64,000 nt of DNA from Volvox africanus (taxonomy: Eukaryota > Chlorophyta > Chlorophyceae > Chlamydomonadales > Volvocaceae): positions 434,001 to 498,000 of the forward strand of contig BSDZ01000009.1 in NCBI GenBank assembly GCA_030268105.1, read 5' to 3'. Of the stretch, positions 23,101 to 34,219 are shown one piece after another. The position numbers and the translations under genes were made by a program. A model generated the notes under the pieces. That model made no database searches and had not been told where the DNA came from. It was given only the letters and a program-made list of their open reading frames with translations. Every line of letters starts with the position of its first letter. Within the stretch, counting starts at the first letter, position 1.

Positions 23101-24235
23101 GGTGGTTTTCGCCTTCATCGCATTTGCTGGCTGCTGTCCCGCCTGCCCATCCGGGCATCATGTTCTGTCCATCTTTTCTCTGTCTGTCCCGTCTACTCGT
23201 GCGCTCTTTGCAGACCAATGCTGCCGACGGTATTCTGCAAGCCCGCCTGCAGCAACTACTGGTCGGGTCCTCGTCTTCCATGCGCCGCGATACAGGCATA
23301 CACTCGGCGACCGTCCAAGCTGAGACGACGACAGCGGCTGCCGCTCCGCCACCGCCGGCAGCCGGTGGGACGACTGGCGGGCTGGATTTCCCCGTCGCCG
23401 CACCGAATGCCGCTTGCATCGGCGCTGCCGATAATCCACAGCAGCAGCAGCAGCAGCAGCCTCCCGTCTCTCCAGCGCTTGCAAGGGCTAGCGTACGTCC
23501 AGTAAACACGGTCTTTGCCACACCAACCGCAGCGGCCGCGTTGGAGGCTGCACTTAGGGGGCACGCTGCACGCCCGGGTCAACACCGCGACCCTGGGGCG
23601 CAGCAGCCCCATCCTCAACCGCTCAACGGCCCTGGCTTGGGGCCGCCTGGGGTTTCGGAGCAACAGGGAACCTCTGTCGCGAATAGAGGAGGTGGGTCCT
23701 TTGCCGCTGCAGCCGCTGATGAACTGCTCCAGGAATGGCCACCAATCTTTTTGCGTGTATTATATAGTTTGCGTGTACGTGTGTGCGCGAGCGAGTTAAG
23801 GGGTACGCTATCTGCGTTACAAACCTGATCCCTCACCTCCTACCTCACTGTCATTTCCCCCTCCGCTTGCTCGCTGTTCTTATGGCCCGCTCCCGCACAG
23901 TGGCCCGCCTAAGTCCTCAGCCAAGTACCGCTTCATCCCTCACGGCGGTACGATGTCCAGGCTGCCAGCGCTGCATCTGCCCCAGCTGTGGCCAAGGAAC
24001 GGACTCAGTGGCACCGCTGGCAGCGCCAGCGCCAACGCCAACGCCAGCGGCTGCCGCCGCCGCTGCCACCGCCGCCAGGCCTGGCGTCGTTGGTCCCGGA
24101 AAACGCGCCTGGGTAAGCCGTGTTGACACTTTACGGAGAGTGAGCATTGGCCCGCGGGCCGATCACCTATGGGTTTCCGAGCGAAATTCAATGGACCGGC
24201 GGCCGGGCGCCTTGTCGATGATGTCCGATGAATGA
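11169..24235 (+). CDS. Voltage-sensor K+ channel with cyclic-nucleotide-binding domain
   Basis: Exons: 11169-11174 (ATGAAC, tentative first exon), 11715-12108, 12732-12825, 13377-13494, 14001-14105, 14236-14472, 14671-14826, 15054-15155, 15391-15543, 15960-16046, 16460-16621, 16881-16923, 17244-17325, 17598-17684, 21778-21969, 22387-22438, 22648-22689, 23214-23691, 23901-24235. All phases agree, giving about 974 aa. The N-terminus is Gly-rich. S1 is AVFWTTGILLLDLTYTAFWV. S2-S3 lie near residues 205-275. S4 is LLRLLRMVRLLRISK, with Arg at every third position. S5 is AYLLAVLINLFACIMVLCAY. The pore has the K+-type filter TTTGFGD, then S6 MVGGMIMFGVLVASIGQAL. A C-linker (WGEHRQLPEHIRKQV, NYFVDKYG) leads to a CNBD with LLGESVLLAEG and RTVTPCKLWGI. 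A Gln/Ala/Pro-rich tail ends in RRVSIGP and SMMSDE. Plasma membrane location and cAMP/cGMP gating are inferred. The intron at 17685-21777 divides the CNBD and is full of foreign DNA. Confidence 0.88.
18227..18298. repeat. 72-bp repeat, copy 1
   Basis: Begins gataatgattagggtgtcta and ends near caatatgg. It matches 20869-20940 in the same orientation with about 8-10 mismatches. It contains a small hairpin, GCTCT-ttctt-AGAGC. The second copy is the 3' tail of a LINE, so this copy is probably the 3' tail of a related LINE or of a SINE that borrowed it. Confidence 0.7.
19323..19619 (+). pseudogene. Decayed bacterial IS4-type (DDE) transposase fragment
   Basis: The reading GYGIYDNETDGKTMNDHF, then CDMLSLAKARGINPEA and WYSSRGLKHIRNLRL, fits the region around the second catalytic Asp of bacterial IS4-like transposases (typical pattern I-Y-D-x-x-x-D-G-K-T-K-N-D-H-F ... 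P-x-x-V-x-x-D-S-W-Y-S-S-L-x-N-L-K). The catalytic Asp of DSWYSS is Asn here (RNAWYSS), so the protein is dead. After KIEKLV the frame shifts by one, and NVSLESLEIS continues the family pattern. Upstream, 18660-18780 (FTSFLLTSSSSA) and 18890-18930 (RDDHIYSDKKGWG) may be broken N-terminal parts. The family call is from motif memory, not a database search. Confidence 0.6.
20704..20859 (-). pseudogene. Truncated bacterial IS6/IS240-type transposase fragment
   Basis: The minus strand reads YYCKYGISYRDLEEMLTERG then LVVEHTTI, which fits the N-terminal signature of IS6-family transposases (W-Y-L-x-Y-x-L-S-Y-R-D-L-E-E-M-M-x-E-R-G-x-x-V-D-H-T-T-I-Y-R-W-V). Similarity stops right after TTI, where LPKGF and a stop follow, so the catalytic domain is missing. 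It lies next to the LINE tail at 20869, whose insertion may have cut it. A second prokaryotic IS family in the same island makes a bacterial source more likely. Confidence 0.6.
20869..20940. repeat. 72-bp repeat, copy 2 (LINE 3' tail)
   Basis: Direct copy of 18227-18298. On the minus strand it follows the stop of the LINE reading frame (20943), so it is the LINE 3' untranslated tail, ending ...ccctaatcattatc. Confidence 0.65.
20941..21627 (-). mobile_element. 5'-truncated non-LTR retrotransposon (LINE), C-terminus of ORF2
   Basis: Minus-strand pieces at 21627-21262, about 21250-21101 and 21143-20943 resemble the end of algal L1-type ORF2. They include the zinc-binding end CGCGTFGG...CLHHFRECPIAQAVREHI (C-x-C...H-H-F-x-x-C-P), then HLWLIQAPPGCDQAPWDAKA and ALSAMEHGRYCL. 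A shorter tail with ARARTVADFW stops at 20943. The pieces lie in different frames, so the copy is dead. No reverse transcriptase domain is present. With its 72-bp tail it forms the right part of the large channel intron, in antisense orientation to the gene. Confidence 0.6.
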
Positions 24236-27200
24236 TGTTGTGACGTCGTCTACCGTTGACGGCAGTACGGCGGCGGCAATTATGGCAGTGGACATGTACC
24301 GCCGTTGGCTGCGTGTTACGCGCGGCAAGCACGGACCCATTCCCACCTCCCCAATATATGGAGCTATATGTAAGGGAGGATGCTTGGAAGGCCACCTATT
24401 CCACGACTGTTACAAAGCGCGTGTGGGTTTTCTTTTGATAGGTGTAGTATGTCTATGTGCATGGGCGTGTGCATGTGTGTTTTGTGTTTGCATCTATACG
24501 GCCCCATCGGGCAACCCTAATCCCAACCCTACATTCTGTTTAGTTTTTCGTCCTTGTCAGCGCGCAGGTGCCATTAATCCTGGAAATATGCAATTGAAAG
24601 GGCCCTTGATGTCAACCTTATGGGGGGCCTGAGTATCCTGTGCGCTGGGCCCTATGTCGGTATGTCCCTGCGTGCTGGGCCTCGCGCCGTGGATTGGGCT
24701 CGTGAGAGATGGATGAAGGAAAGGGGGGCGTAAAAAAGGCGAACGCGTCACTTCTGCTTTCTCAAGCAGCAAGCCGTTGAATGTGGATCGGTGCTGCCAT
24801 CTTCTTTAAATTTGTGGTTGCAACGTATACAGCAAAGGAAAGTCTGTGGCTGATGGGAGGGGACCCAGCTGTCTGCATCTCGCCCTGCATCTCGTGCGAC
24901 AGAAAGAACAGCAAATCAGTCGTGCGGTACATTCAAGATATGTGGTATTGCTGCGCACTTCCAAGTCACCTTATCGAGTTGTGAGGTTCAAGAGTTGCTG
25001 GAGGTTGCTAGAGGTTGTAATGATGTGTACAGCTGTAATTGAGAAGCTGTCATAGCGAGACCTGGTAGGGATGTATGGCAGGAATGTAGGCAAGATCTCA
25101 GTTCAGGCTTATGCACTGGTACGAGGGCTGAAAATATGTTTACAGTGGTTGCTGGACTGTTGCGACCTGTTGCCGGTGTCATGGCAATCGGGGCGCGAAA
25201 AGCTGAGAGAGCTTGGTGTTGTTGGGTAGCCAGCCATCTGTCGCCTTTGTCGGGATTTACATGGAAGGAAGATGCGCTATGCTCCTTCATTCGAGCAGTT
25301 CTTCTCCTGCACTGTCAAAGTTCTTTGAACCGGTGGACGGGGTTCACTGAATCTGCCGCAACTGTCGGCATGCCATGGGCGCATGTCGGAGCGTGCAGCT
25401 CCGTCACCAAGCAAGTATGGGGCGAGTGTCAATGTCGGAAGAGGGAGAGGGAAAGGGACACTTACCTTCATACTCTGTGTAGAGGCGGGAGGGATCGGAT
25501 GATCCCCGTGGATGTGTGGATTTTTTGAAAGTATGAATGCATCAGCTTGCGCACAGCTATCGGTGGTAGAGGGGTAGAGGGGCGGGATGGTAGAGGGGTA
25601 CAGTGTACTAGCATGCGCGTGATGATTACGCAGTTCCAAAAGTACGTCGTGCGGAAAAAGTGAGTCAGGTCAAGAACCTTCATGGCTAGATTGTGCGAGA
25701 TCATATTGAAGTGGCGATCATGATGAAAGGTCGATCAGGTTATCACATTTGGGGATGACTTACATATGGGTCAGGGTTTTGGGGTGCAGGTGTGGATATG
25801 GTGTGATAATAAAGGACCAGGGCAGTGGAATTCCGAGATGGGGTTGAGTACGGGTGAGGGGTGGAGTTGGGATGCTGACGGCTAAGTCTTTTCAATGGGT
25901 GGTAGCCATGGCCTTATCTCTGGCGTACTCCGCTGTTATATTGTTTTTCCTACCTCTGGTACAGCTGCCCTCCGCCGTCGGGAGTGAGGTTATGTTGGAG
26001 TGAAGATGGAGGCCGTCAGGGGTTATATCGCCCCGGGGTTAGCGAAGCTTGTTATTGACTAAGCGGCTAGCACCTTGGCAATCTTGGCTCGTTATGGGGA
26101 CGGGTTACGGTGATCGCAGGCGGCACCAGCGTCTCTTGATATATTCGTATGTATTCTGATCCTGCGTGGTGGCCCTGATGCACTGCCCCGGGAATGGTGA
26201 AATCATCAAGGCAACGAGGACCAGTTCTTATCTTGACAGGTATACCCGAACCGCATTGTGCAATGGAGTTGCAGCCAAGGCGAGTGCTAGTTGCGATGGT
26301 GTTAGTTGTGATGGTACTGCTGGTGCTGGCGGTGCTGGCGGTGGTGGTGGTGGTGGTGGTGGCACGCTAGGCAGAATCCCAGTATGGTGGTTGCGGGGTT
26401 ACTATGGTGCTGGTATTAGCGATGGTAGTAAGCTTAGCAATGGCGCAATTGCCCAGACACACGGCTGGTATGCTAGCACCGCTTGTTCACAAAAAAGAGC
26501 GATCAATGTGTGTTGCATGCGACCCCCAGTTCGTCCTAACGGTGATAGGGCGTGTTGGGACCGTCTCAGTTTGCAGCCCTCATGCTTCCCCACTTCCTAC
26601 CTCCAGATGCTTCCTGGATTCTGTGTTGGCATGTGAACTGATGGGGACCATGTGGACGGAGGAGGGGCTTGAGTAGCTCCAGCTTTCCTGCGATCCCTTG
26701 GCTGCTTGACTGGCCGGCCTTCACCGTGATAATCGTGAGGCTTTAGCTGCTTCGATATGTCATGATCCTAGCATGCTATTGCGTGTATGTGCGCCCTTGC
26801 AGACATGAAAGCATGTATGTACAATAACATCTGCTCAAGCTGTCGTGAAGGGCATTCTGCTGGATGCTGCGTGCATGCTGGCCCTGCTCGTGGTAGTCTT
26901 GCTGGTTTGATCCTTCTTGTTCCATTGTCCTCTTATCATAGACCTGGTTCTCCAAGCGGGTAGCAGTTTGCTCCGGGCGTCCCCGGAGTTCTAAATTTTC
27001 TTCCGGGGGCACCCTGGAACCCCAACTGAGTAGGCCCCTAATCGTTCCCGGGATCCCCGGAACTTACAAAACCTTTTCTGGGTACAAAATATGTGTTTAT
27101 TGCAGTATCACAAGGTATATATGCTTTCTATTGAGGCGAGTTAGATAAATATTGTTGTAGTTAATACAATATAGGACTCGCGGACATCCTGACATGCTAT

Positions 27201-30163
27201 TCGTTCATCAAAAACCTGTGCAAGCAGCTCAGCAGCACTGAGACACCTTCCCCAGCACTCTCTACCTCTGCATCCTTCTCTTCCCCTACGAACCTCTCCT
27301 CTCCCTTGACCTCAGCCCTTCACCTGACCCGCAACCACTCGCTGTGAATGCCTCAGCAGCAGCGGCGGGAATTAAATGACCCTCATTTACATCTTTCACC
27401 GCACCAGGTAGACTCGTCGCCACCAAATGGAAGCAACTGAGCTGCACCGGTCCACTTACACAGACCTTTCACCCTAATCAATATGCTTTTAGCTATAGAT
27501 ATGTACTCCTAGTCTACAGCTACGTGGTTCAGTGCTAGTCGTGACGATTTCTGGGTTTCGGGGCACACTAAACAATCCACAGTTATGCTACCTGCCTACC
27601 AATGTGTGGGTTGAGACTGGCTTGAAGGGCCCTTAAGAAAGATCTTGACACATCTAGCTAGATGACAAACAAACCGGGGTCCCCTTAGCTGCATCTGCTG
27701 GATACACAGAAGTCTCCTCTGGATATCCAAGAGTCTAGGTGCCACTTGCACATATATATATGCATCATGCAGACCTCCTCAGCTGTATCTGGGAAGCCGC
27801 ATCTAGATACTAAAGACCTTCACCGCGTCTAGATATCTAGTGACTCATATCTGGTATTTCGGCACACAGTCCCCCTACCAAAACCCTGACACTTGCAGGC
27901 ATCATGCGAATTCCAGGAATACCAGCGTAACAGTCCGTCCCTTCCCTACTTTGCATGTGTTTGATTGTACCTTTCTGTTGGCCTGCCTCTGTTTGTGGTT
28001 TAAACGGGGTCTATCTGTCTCTCAGCCTCCCCTTAGCCGCATCAAGATATCCTACTAGTCTCACGTAGATATCCGAACTTCCCCCTGCCTTAACTACATT
28101 TACATAGATACGAAAGCATGCTCTTTCCATTGAGTGACAACTACTAACTTGAGAAGTCTTTGCCTTTCGCTGTCACAGACCGAATGACTACTTCCATAGA
28201 GACTGTTCTCACTGTATCCGATGCGCTGTATTTCGTCGCCGGGTGTTCATATGTAGCTGGAGCTGGTAGTCCACAAGCACGAAGCTACGAAGACGACCTG
28301 TTTTTCTATGAACAACGAGTCGCCCCCAATTGCCTTTCTCCGCAGATTCCCATATATGAGTCCCCTTCGTGTATTCCGCTATGCTCTTGCGTTATCCTAC
28401 CTTGGCCGATATTAAACTCAATTATACTGCATTTTGCACTACGCAGGGCCCTCACAGTTAGGCTCAATTAAACCTTTCGAATCAACGTCAGTTAAACGTT
28501 TTGAAACAAACGCCTACCATACCCATTTGCACTATTACCGGCAACCGTACCCTACAGTCGCAACGTATCAAAGCCTTCAAAACCTCGTTGGCACTCCCAT
28601 GTGAGTCCATTGGGAAGCGCTATCTGGATTAGAATCCAGTTGGCGGGGGGCCGAGGGGGAAATGACCTTGCGTCCCTGACGATGAAGATTCCCATCCCCT
28701 TTCCGACATGTCTCGAGCCCAGCTGCCAGAATTGTCGCTTATATGTCCCTGAGGCCGTACCTTACCAGCTCAGGCGGCCAGTGTCAGCATGGCCGCACTC
28801 TGGCACGCGGTATGCAGAGACATTCCCTTCACGGAAAGAGTCATAAGGAGAGGGAGGGCGGGGAAAACAAAACGGACACCCAGGACTAAGACGCCACACT
28901 ATACTACGCATCCCAAGGAGCTTTCTCACAATGGAAAAATCATCACGCTGAGAACTCAAACTAAGTTGACTCCGAAACCCATAGTACGGCGGCCCCCTCC
29001 TGCCACCCTAAACCGCATAATAGACGAAGAAGATTGTGCCTTCCACTTCCATGTTCCTGGCTAATCTTCCATCAGTCTAATATAGTTGAAATGACTCTGT
29101 GGTTATTGGAAGTCTAGAAAGGTTCAATTCGTTGTAATTGCCGACAACGAATGCAGCTGCCAGGTGCCAGCACAGCCGTACAAACTCATGACTCAAAAAT
29201 TATAATCGTCGCAAAGTTCCTATCTAAAATCGAGAACGTTGTGTGTTTTGGATAACTTGTTGCCCAAATCTTTCCTTCCGATGTGCTTACCTCGATAGGG
29301 CTCGCTTGCACGACTGTCATTTTATGTCCATCAAGCTTACAATCACAGCTTTTGCATCATGAACTATGCTGTGTTTAATTCTTGAACGTTGTCTTAACAG
29401 TTACCGTTCCAGTTTGGCGGCAGAAGCCGAGGCATTTGGCTTTTAGGTGTAAAACGTTGGTTTTCCGGTGATATATCGGACGGCGTGGCATAAAAATTTA
29501 TCGGCAGCATGCAAGTGTCGTTGAACAGTGCCAACTAAGGAGTACTTTCAATTGCTGCCGTACACATTGCCAACAGTCATAATTTGTCCCCAACAATTGC
29601 CCATCGGATTCACCAAAAAATTGTCTTATAGAAGCTTTCTATGTATGATAAGTTTCTTGGACATAACCGTCATACAAATGATGAAATTAGCGGTAGACAA
29701 AGCTCATATCCCGTACTATGTTCAACTTACCAAGTAATAGTTTAGGATGATAGCTCTTGGGTCTTAGGCCTTGTGGGGGGTTTTGACTGTTGAGCCTCAA
29801 GTGGCTCGGGCAGGAAACTCACGGCTTAAACGAAAGGCGCGTTTGATAGTTTGGCAAGCTTTAACTTGCCCAAACTTCTGTAGGTGAGCACGTGCGACTC
29901 GCTCGCGATGTTGACGGGTTTTCATGTAAGTGGTCACCATCGCCGCTCGAAGGCACCCTGCTTGAACGCAAGCATTATCATATACTTACCCCGCCACGAA
30001 TGAAATTCCAACCCTTCTTGATTCATTTCCAGGGAATGGATTTTGCTTAATATCGGGCAGTTGTTTTTGAATGCCGCATCGGTGCGCTCTTCCATCCCCA
30101 CACCTGGCACAAGCGCATGTCCAGCAGCCGCCGCTGGCTTAACCCGTCTTCACACAGGGCGTT
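24236..30163. other. Long gene-poor stretch, 5.9 kb
   Basis: The first part is the channel 3' UTR, with a TGTAA at 24369-24373. Beyond it no exon chain could be supported on either strand. A GGT/GCT-rich simple-sequence patch lies at about 26310-26365. At about 27690-28110 degenerate copies of a motif like cttagctgcatct...agatatc recur on a 50-70 bp scale. From about 28.1 to 30.1 kb the sequence is more AT-rich, with no recognised gene. Upstream exons of the next gene could be hidden here. Confidence 0.35.
24369..24373 (+). terminator. Possible TGTAA poly(A) signal of the K+ channel gene
   Basis: TGTAA lies 134 nt after the channel stop codon. TGTAA is the common green-algal poly(A) signal. 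Other copies exist in the region, so the choice is tentative. Confidence 0.35.
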
Positions 30164-31216
30164 ATGCCCGTAAAGGGTTATTTGGGCGGTCCACATGATG
30201 GTGAACCCCGCAGCGCAACGCTGGAACTCCTCAGCAGTGGTCTATCCACCACAAGTGGTGGAGACGCTTCTGGCGACATAAAGTGTAGCAGCCTGAGCAT
30301 CCCCGGCTGTGGTTGCTTCTACAGCTGCACCTGTCACTGTTGCTGCGGTGAGATACCCTACATGCTTAATGGCACCACCACTGCTAGCGACGAATGCAGT
30401 AGCGGGATCACCTGTTGCAGCTGCGGCCGGCGCCATCGTGCCCGGCGTAATGGCTTCCTCTCCATCCGGCGCCGGCGTAATGCATTTCTATCCATTCGCC
30501 GACGGCGGAACGGGATCCTAGCCACCGAGGAGGGTCAAGAGGGATCCTGGGATGGGACAGCTGCATATGCCGCACTCGGGGCAACCGGAAAGCGTCCCAC
30601 ATCGAGCTTTGGGAACCCGACACCGGAATCCCTTGATGGTGCCGGAGGCCCTGGTTGCTGTTGCTGCTGCACTTGCTGTTGTCGTGGCGGAGGTTTAAGT
30701 GATGGCGGCGAGGACGAGGACGGCACCAAACTCGTCAGCGGTGACACAACTCCACTTGGGCCGGCGCGTGAGCCATGTTGCGATCCACAGATATTAAGTG
30801 GAGGGGTTACAATGAGCAGTGAGCACGGGGGGGGTTATAGCCCAACTATGTTTGGTGGAAGCGCCGGTACTAGGCCCCCCGCGGTTCAGCGGCAGCCTAC
30901 GTCTCAGCAGCTGTTGCCAGTGCTGCACAATAACACCCAGCAGGGCGTATTAGCGACGGCAATAGCGGTAGAGTGCAACGTGACTCCAAATTCACATGTC
31001 ACGATGGCAAAGAAACACACGCAGCAAATGCAACCCCAACAGCTTCAGTTACAGCTTCCGCAGTTCCCTGGGGCTGGTACTGGAGATGGCGGCATTAAAG
31101 GCCAGATGCTAGCGGCATGTGAGCGCGTGCAGTTTCCACGGAGGGAGCACAGCCCGCTTCAGACGCCCAGAGAGCCCTCACTGCCTTTGCTCGAGCTGCA
31201 GCAGCAGCGACAACAA

Positions 31217-31248
<32 letters not shown>

Positions 31249-34219
31249 GCAACAACAACAACAACAACAGCCGCTGCAACAAAACCAGGAGCAGCAGCGG
31301 CCCGGTCGTCAGGACAGCTGGCATCCCGTCGAACCGGGTATTTGCGAGACAGTCCCGCTCAGCGCCACGCCCACAAATGCCGTTGTCGATCTGACGTCGC
31401 GTTCAGACGTAGAACTGCAGGGCACTTGTGTCATCCCGGGATCTTGTGTTAGCTCTCCTGTCGTGCGACCTCATCCCCCGGTCGGTCCATGCACCAGCGG
31501 CAGGTCGCTGCCCCAACTGCAGCAACCGCAACCACAACGGCAGCTCCATCAGCCATCACCATCACCGCGGCCACAGCAGCAGCAGCAGCAGCAGCAGCAA
31601 GAACAGCAGCAGCAGCATCAACCAGGACGCGCGTCCCAGGTTTGCCAGCTCGGGGAGGGAACCGGGAGTGCGGCTGTGGATGCTGTGGTGCCGTCTCGGG
31701 GTCGGCACTTGAAGGTAGTGCTGCTCAGGTCGGCAGACGTTGATAATGGTGGTGCTGTGGGCAGCGGAAGGGTTGAATTAGGGCAATCGGAATGGCCGTC
31801 GCCTTCGCCGTGCTCTCCGCGGCCTCCCTCCCAAGATCAACAGGAGGGAAAGGCAGCGGCGGCTGAGGGGGAAGAGGAGGAAGGGGAGGGGAAAAATGCG
31901 CCATGCACACAAGGGGCCGTAAGGCAGCCAGCCGGCGCCGCTACCGCTGCTGTCGCTACTGCTGCTATTGCTTCCAATTCGGTTCGAAGTGCTGTGGGTG
32001 ATGCAGCCGCCGCCACCACATGTTCCAGCCGCGCCAGTGGGGCTCTGCGACCAGGGGCATCCGCATGGGTTTCAGGTGCGCTACCGGGATTTGCAGGTAA
32101 AACACACACACCACCGCTGCTGCAGCTGCCGTCAACAAGTGCATCCATGGGAACAAGCCCAGGGCAGGCAACCGGACCGCCGGTCCCTCAGGAGAGTACT
32201 TCCAATCGTGCGGCCACCATGGTAATCAACCCTGCTGGCTCCTCCGCGTCACCATCTTACACGCTGGGGTATGGGAAGAAACTTATGCCATCGCTCAGCC
32301 AATGTGAGCATCTCTCGTACGTCGAGTCAGGTTCATCAACCGCCGCCGCAACCACTGGTATGAATGGGACGCCGTGCCGATCACCGGCGCCGCGCACTGT
32401 CGCGACCACCATGGTTGGTGCAGCGGCGCTGGGGAGCATGCCGTACCGTGTGCCGCCGCGCCGCGCACGCAGCCTCGCGACACTGGCTGCGGTCGACCGC
32501 ATTGCGCCGCGTACAAACCATCTGCGGCAATTGCTGGTGACAGTGCAGCAAGTGACCCCTGGGTCCCTCCTTCCGCTACTGCCGTCGCCCATCCATTCTG
32601 TCGCGGTGGACTGGTCATCTGGAGACACAGCGTACACCGGGACTCACAGCCCGAAGGTACGGCCACGGCGAAGCGTCAGCACGCAGATGCCTGCTGGTTA
32701 CAACACCGCAATGGAGGCGGCGGCGGGATCAGCCGTGCCGCCACCGCACTCGCAGCAACACCCGCAACAGCAACCGCATGTTAGCGGAGTTCGACTTCAA
32801 AGCTCCCCGTTGCCAGGCGTCGCCGGCATCTCCAACCTAGTCAGTGGCTTGCCAGTACGGGGCTGGGTAGGCAGCGGCCCACCATCGCGGCGTCCTGCAC
32901 ATTGGTCAACTACTTTGGCGTCCGCGCTGTCCGACGTAGAAGATGGCACGGAGGGTGACGAGGACGAGGACACCCCAAACCTCGGGGCAATAGACGTGTG
33001 TGACGGGATAAGCGTACTTGCAGGTATGTATGACTCCCATCCCGAGCAGCATGTGCAGCCACGGCAGGCCCCACCATCACCGTCACTGCCACCGCCGCTA
33101 TCGCAGCAGCAGCAGCAGCAGCAGGTTGCTATCGGCACAGGTCTAGCAGCAGCACTGCCATTGAAATCCGTCGCCCGTGCCCTGTCAGGCCCTGACTCCA
33201 TAAATGGCTATGGCTGCTTTTCGACCACCGCCAACGGCCTAATGGGCCCTACGGCAGCCGGCGGCAGCCCGCTCTGTCCACCAGATACCTTGGTAGTGGC
33301 AGCGACAGCGACAGCGACAGGGGTGGTAGCACCGCTGTTGCCTGCAAAGCCCGTCAGCCCCTCCATGCCGCCGGCTCTGCTGCCACCCACTGGTGCTCTT
33401 CAGAGGCGACCTTTATCCAATGACTCGGCGGCAGGGACAGCAGCGGTGCCGGTGGCATCACTCACTGCGCTGGTATCTCGCCCGTCACTGGTGAGCGGTT
33501 CCAGGGATAGCAGCAGCTGCGGGCTGGCGGCGCCGTGCACGCAACAAGACAGCGCCCTGACTGGCTGTAAATGGCTGCCGAGTTCTCTTCAGCATACCAG
33601 CTGGTCAGTACGGCGCGGCCACGACAGCGGTAGCGGTGGCAGCGGGCGGGTGTTGGGGATATTGACGCAGCCCGTTGTGGGCTCTGCCACAACGGCATCA
33701 GCTATCGGCATGCAAAATGCGTACACAACTACGACGATGCCGCCAACACCGCAGCAGCAGCAGGCCCCCCAGCAGCACTTGAGGGTAGCTCCATCGCCGC
33801 CATCGCAACGTGATAGCATGGCGGTCCTGGGCGTCCGATTGAGTCGGATGGTGCAACCGTTACGGCAGTCCATGTGGGCCTCAGGCGGCGGTGAGGGCCG
33901 GGGCCCGCCGCCGCCGCCGCTGTCAGTGGCTGACGCGCCTCTACGCAGCGATGATGGCGACGGCGGCGGCGATGCCAGAGGCGGCGGTGGAGATGTTGCT
34001 GCACGGGCGCTGTCTTTGTCAGCGTCCTCGTATGGCAGCGAGCGGGCTGTAGACCAGCGGCGGGCGGGATCGGGACAGGCAGCAGCGGTGGCAATGACGG
34101 CGCCGCTTAGCAGCACCGTTTTGACACCACGCCGGGAGCTGCACTCATCCTCCATCAGCCTACCGCGCATTTGGACCACCAGCTCGCCAGCGTCCCCCTA
34201 TGACCCCGGTGCAGAGTAG
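30164..34219 (+). CDS. Large low-complexity protein of unknown function
   Basis: An uninterrupted 4056-nt frame (1351 aa, stop TAG 34217-34219) that cannot plausibly be chance. No known domain was recognised. The N-terminus is rich in Cys (about residues 40-85: CGCFYSCTCHCCCGE, CCSCGRRHRARRN), then has a short repeat RRRRNxFLSIR made by a roughly 30-bp DNA duplication at 30450-30515. A second Cys cluster follows near residue 165. Long Gln tracts lie at DNA positions 31198-31270, 31576-31618 and 33104-33123. The rest is Ser/Pro/Ala/Gly-rich, with one acidic patch, VEDGTEGDEDED. The C-terminus is LHSSSISLPRIWTTSSPASP. The ATG is preceded by cttcacacag|ggcgtt, a good splice acceptor, with an in-frame stop just upstream at 30140. 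This may therefore be the last exon of a longer gene rather than a complete gene. Such Gln/Ser/Ala-rich proteins are common in volvocine algae. Confidence 0.55.
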
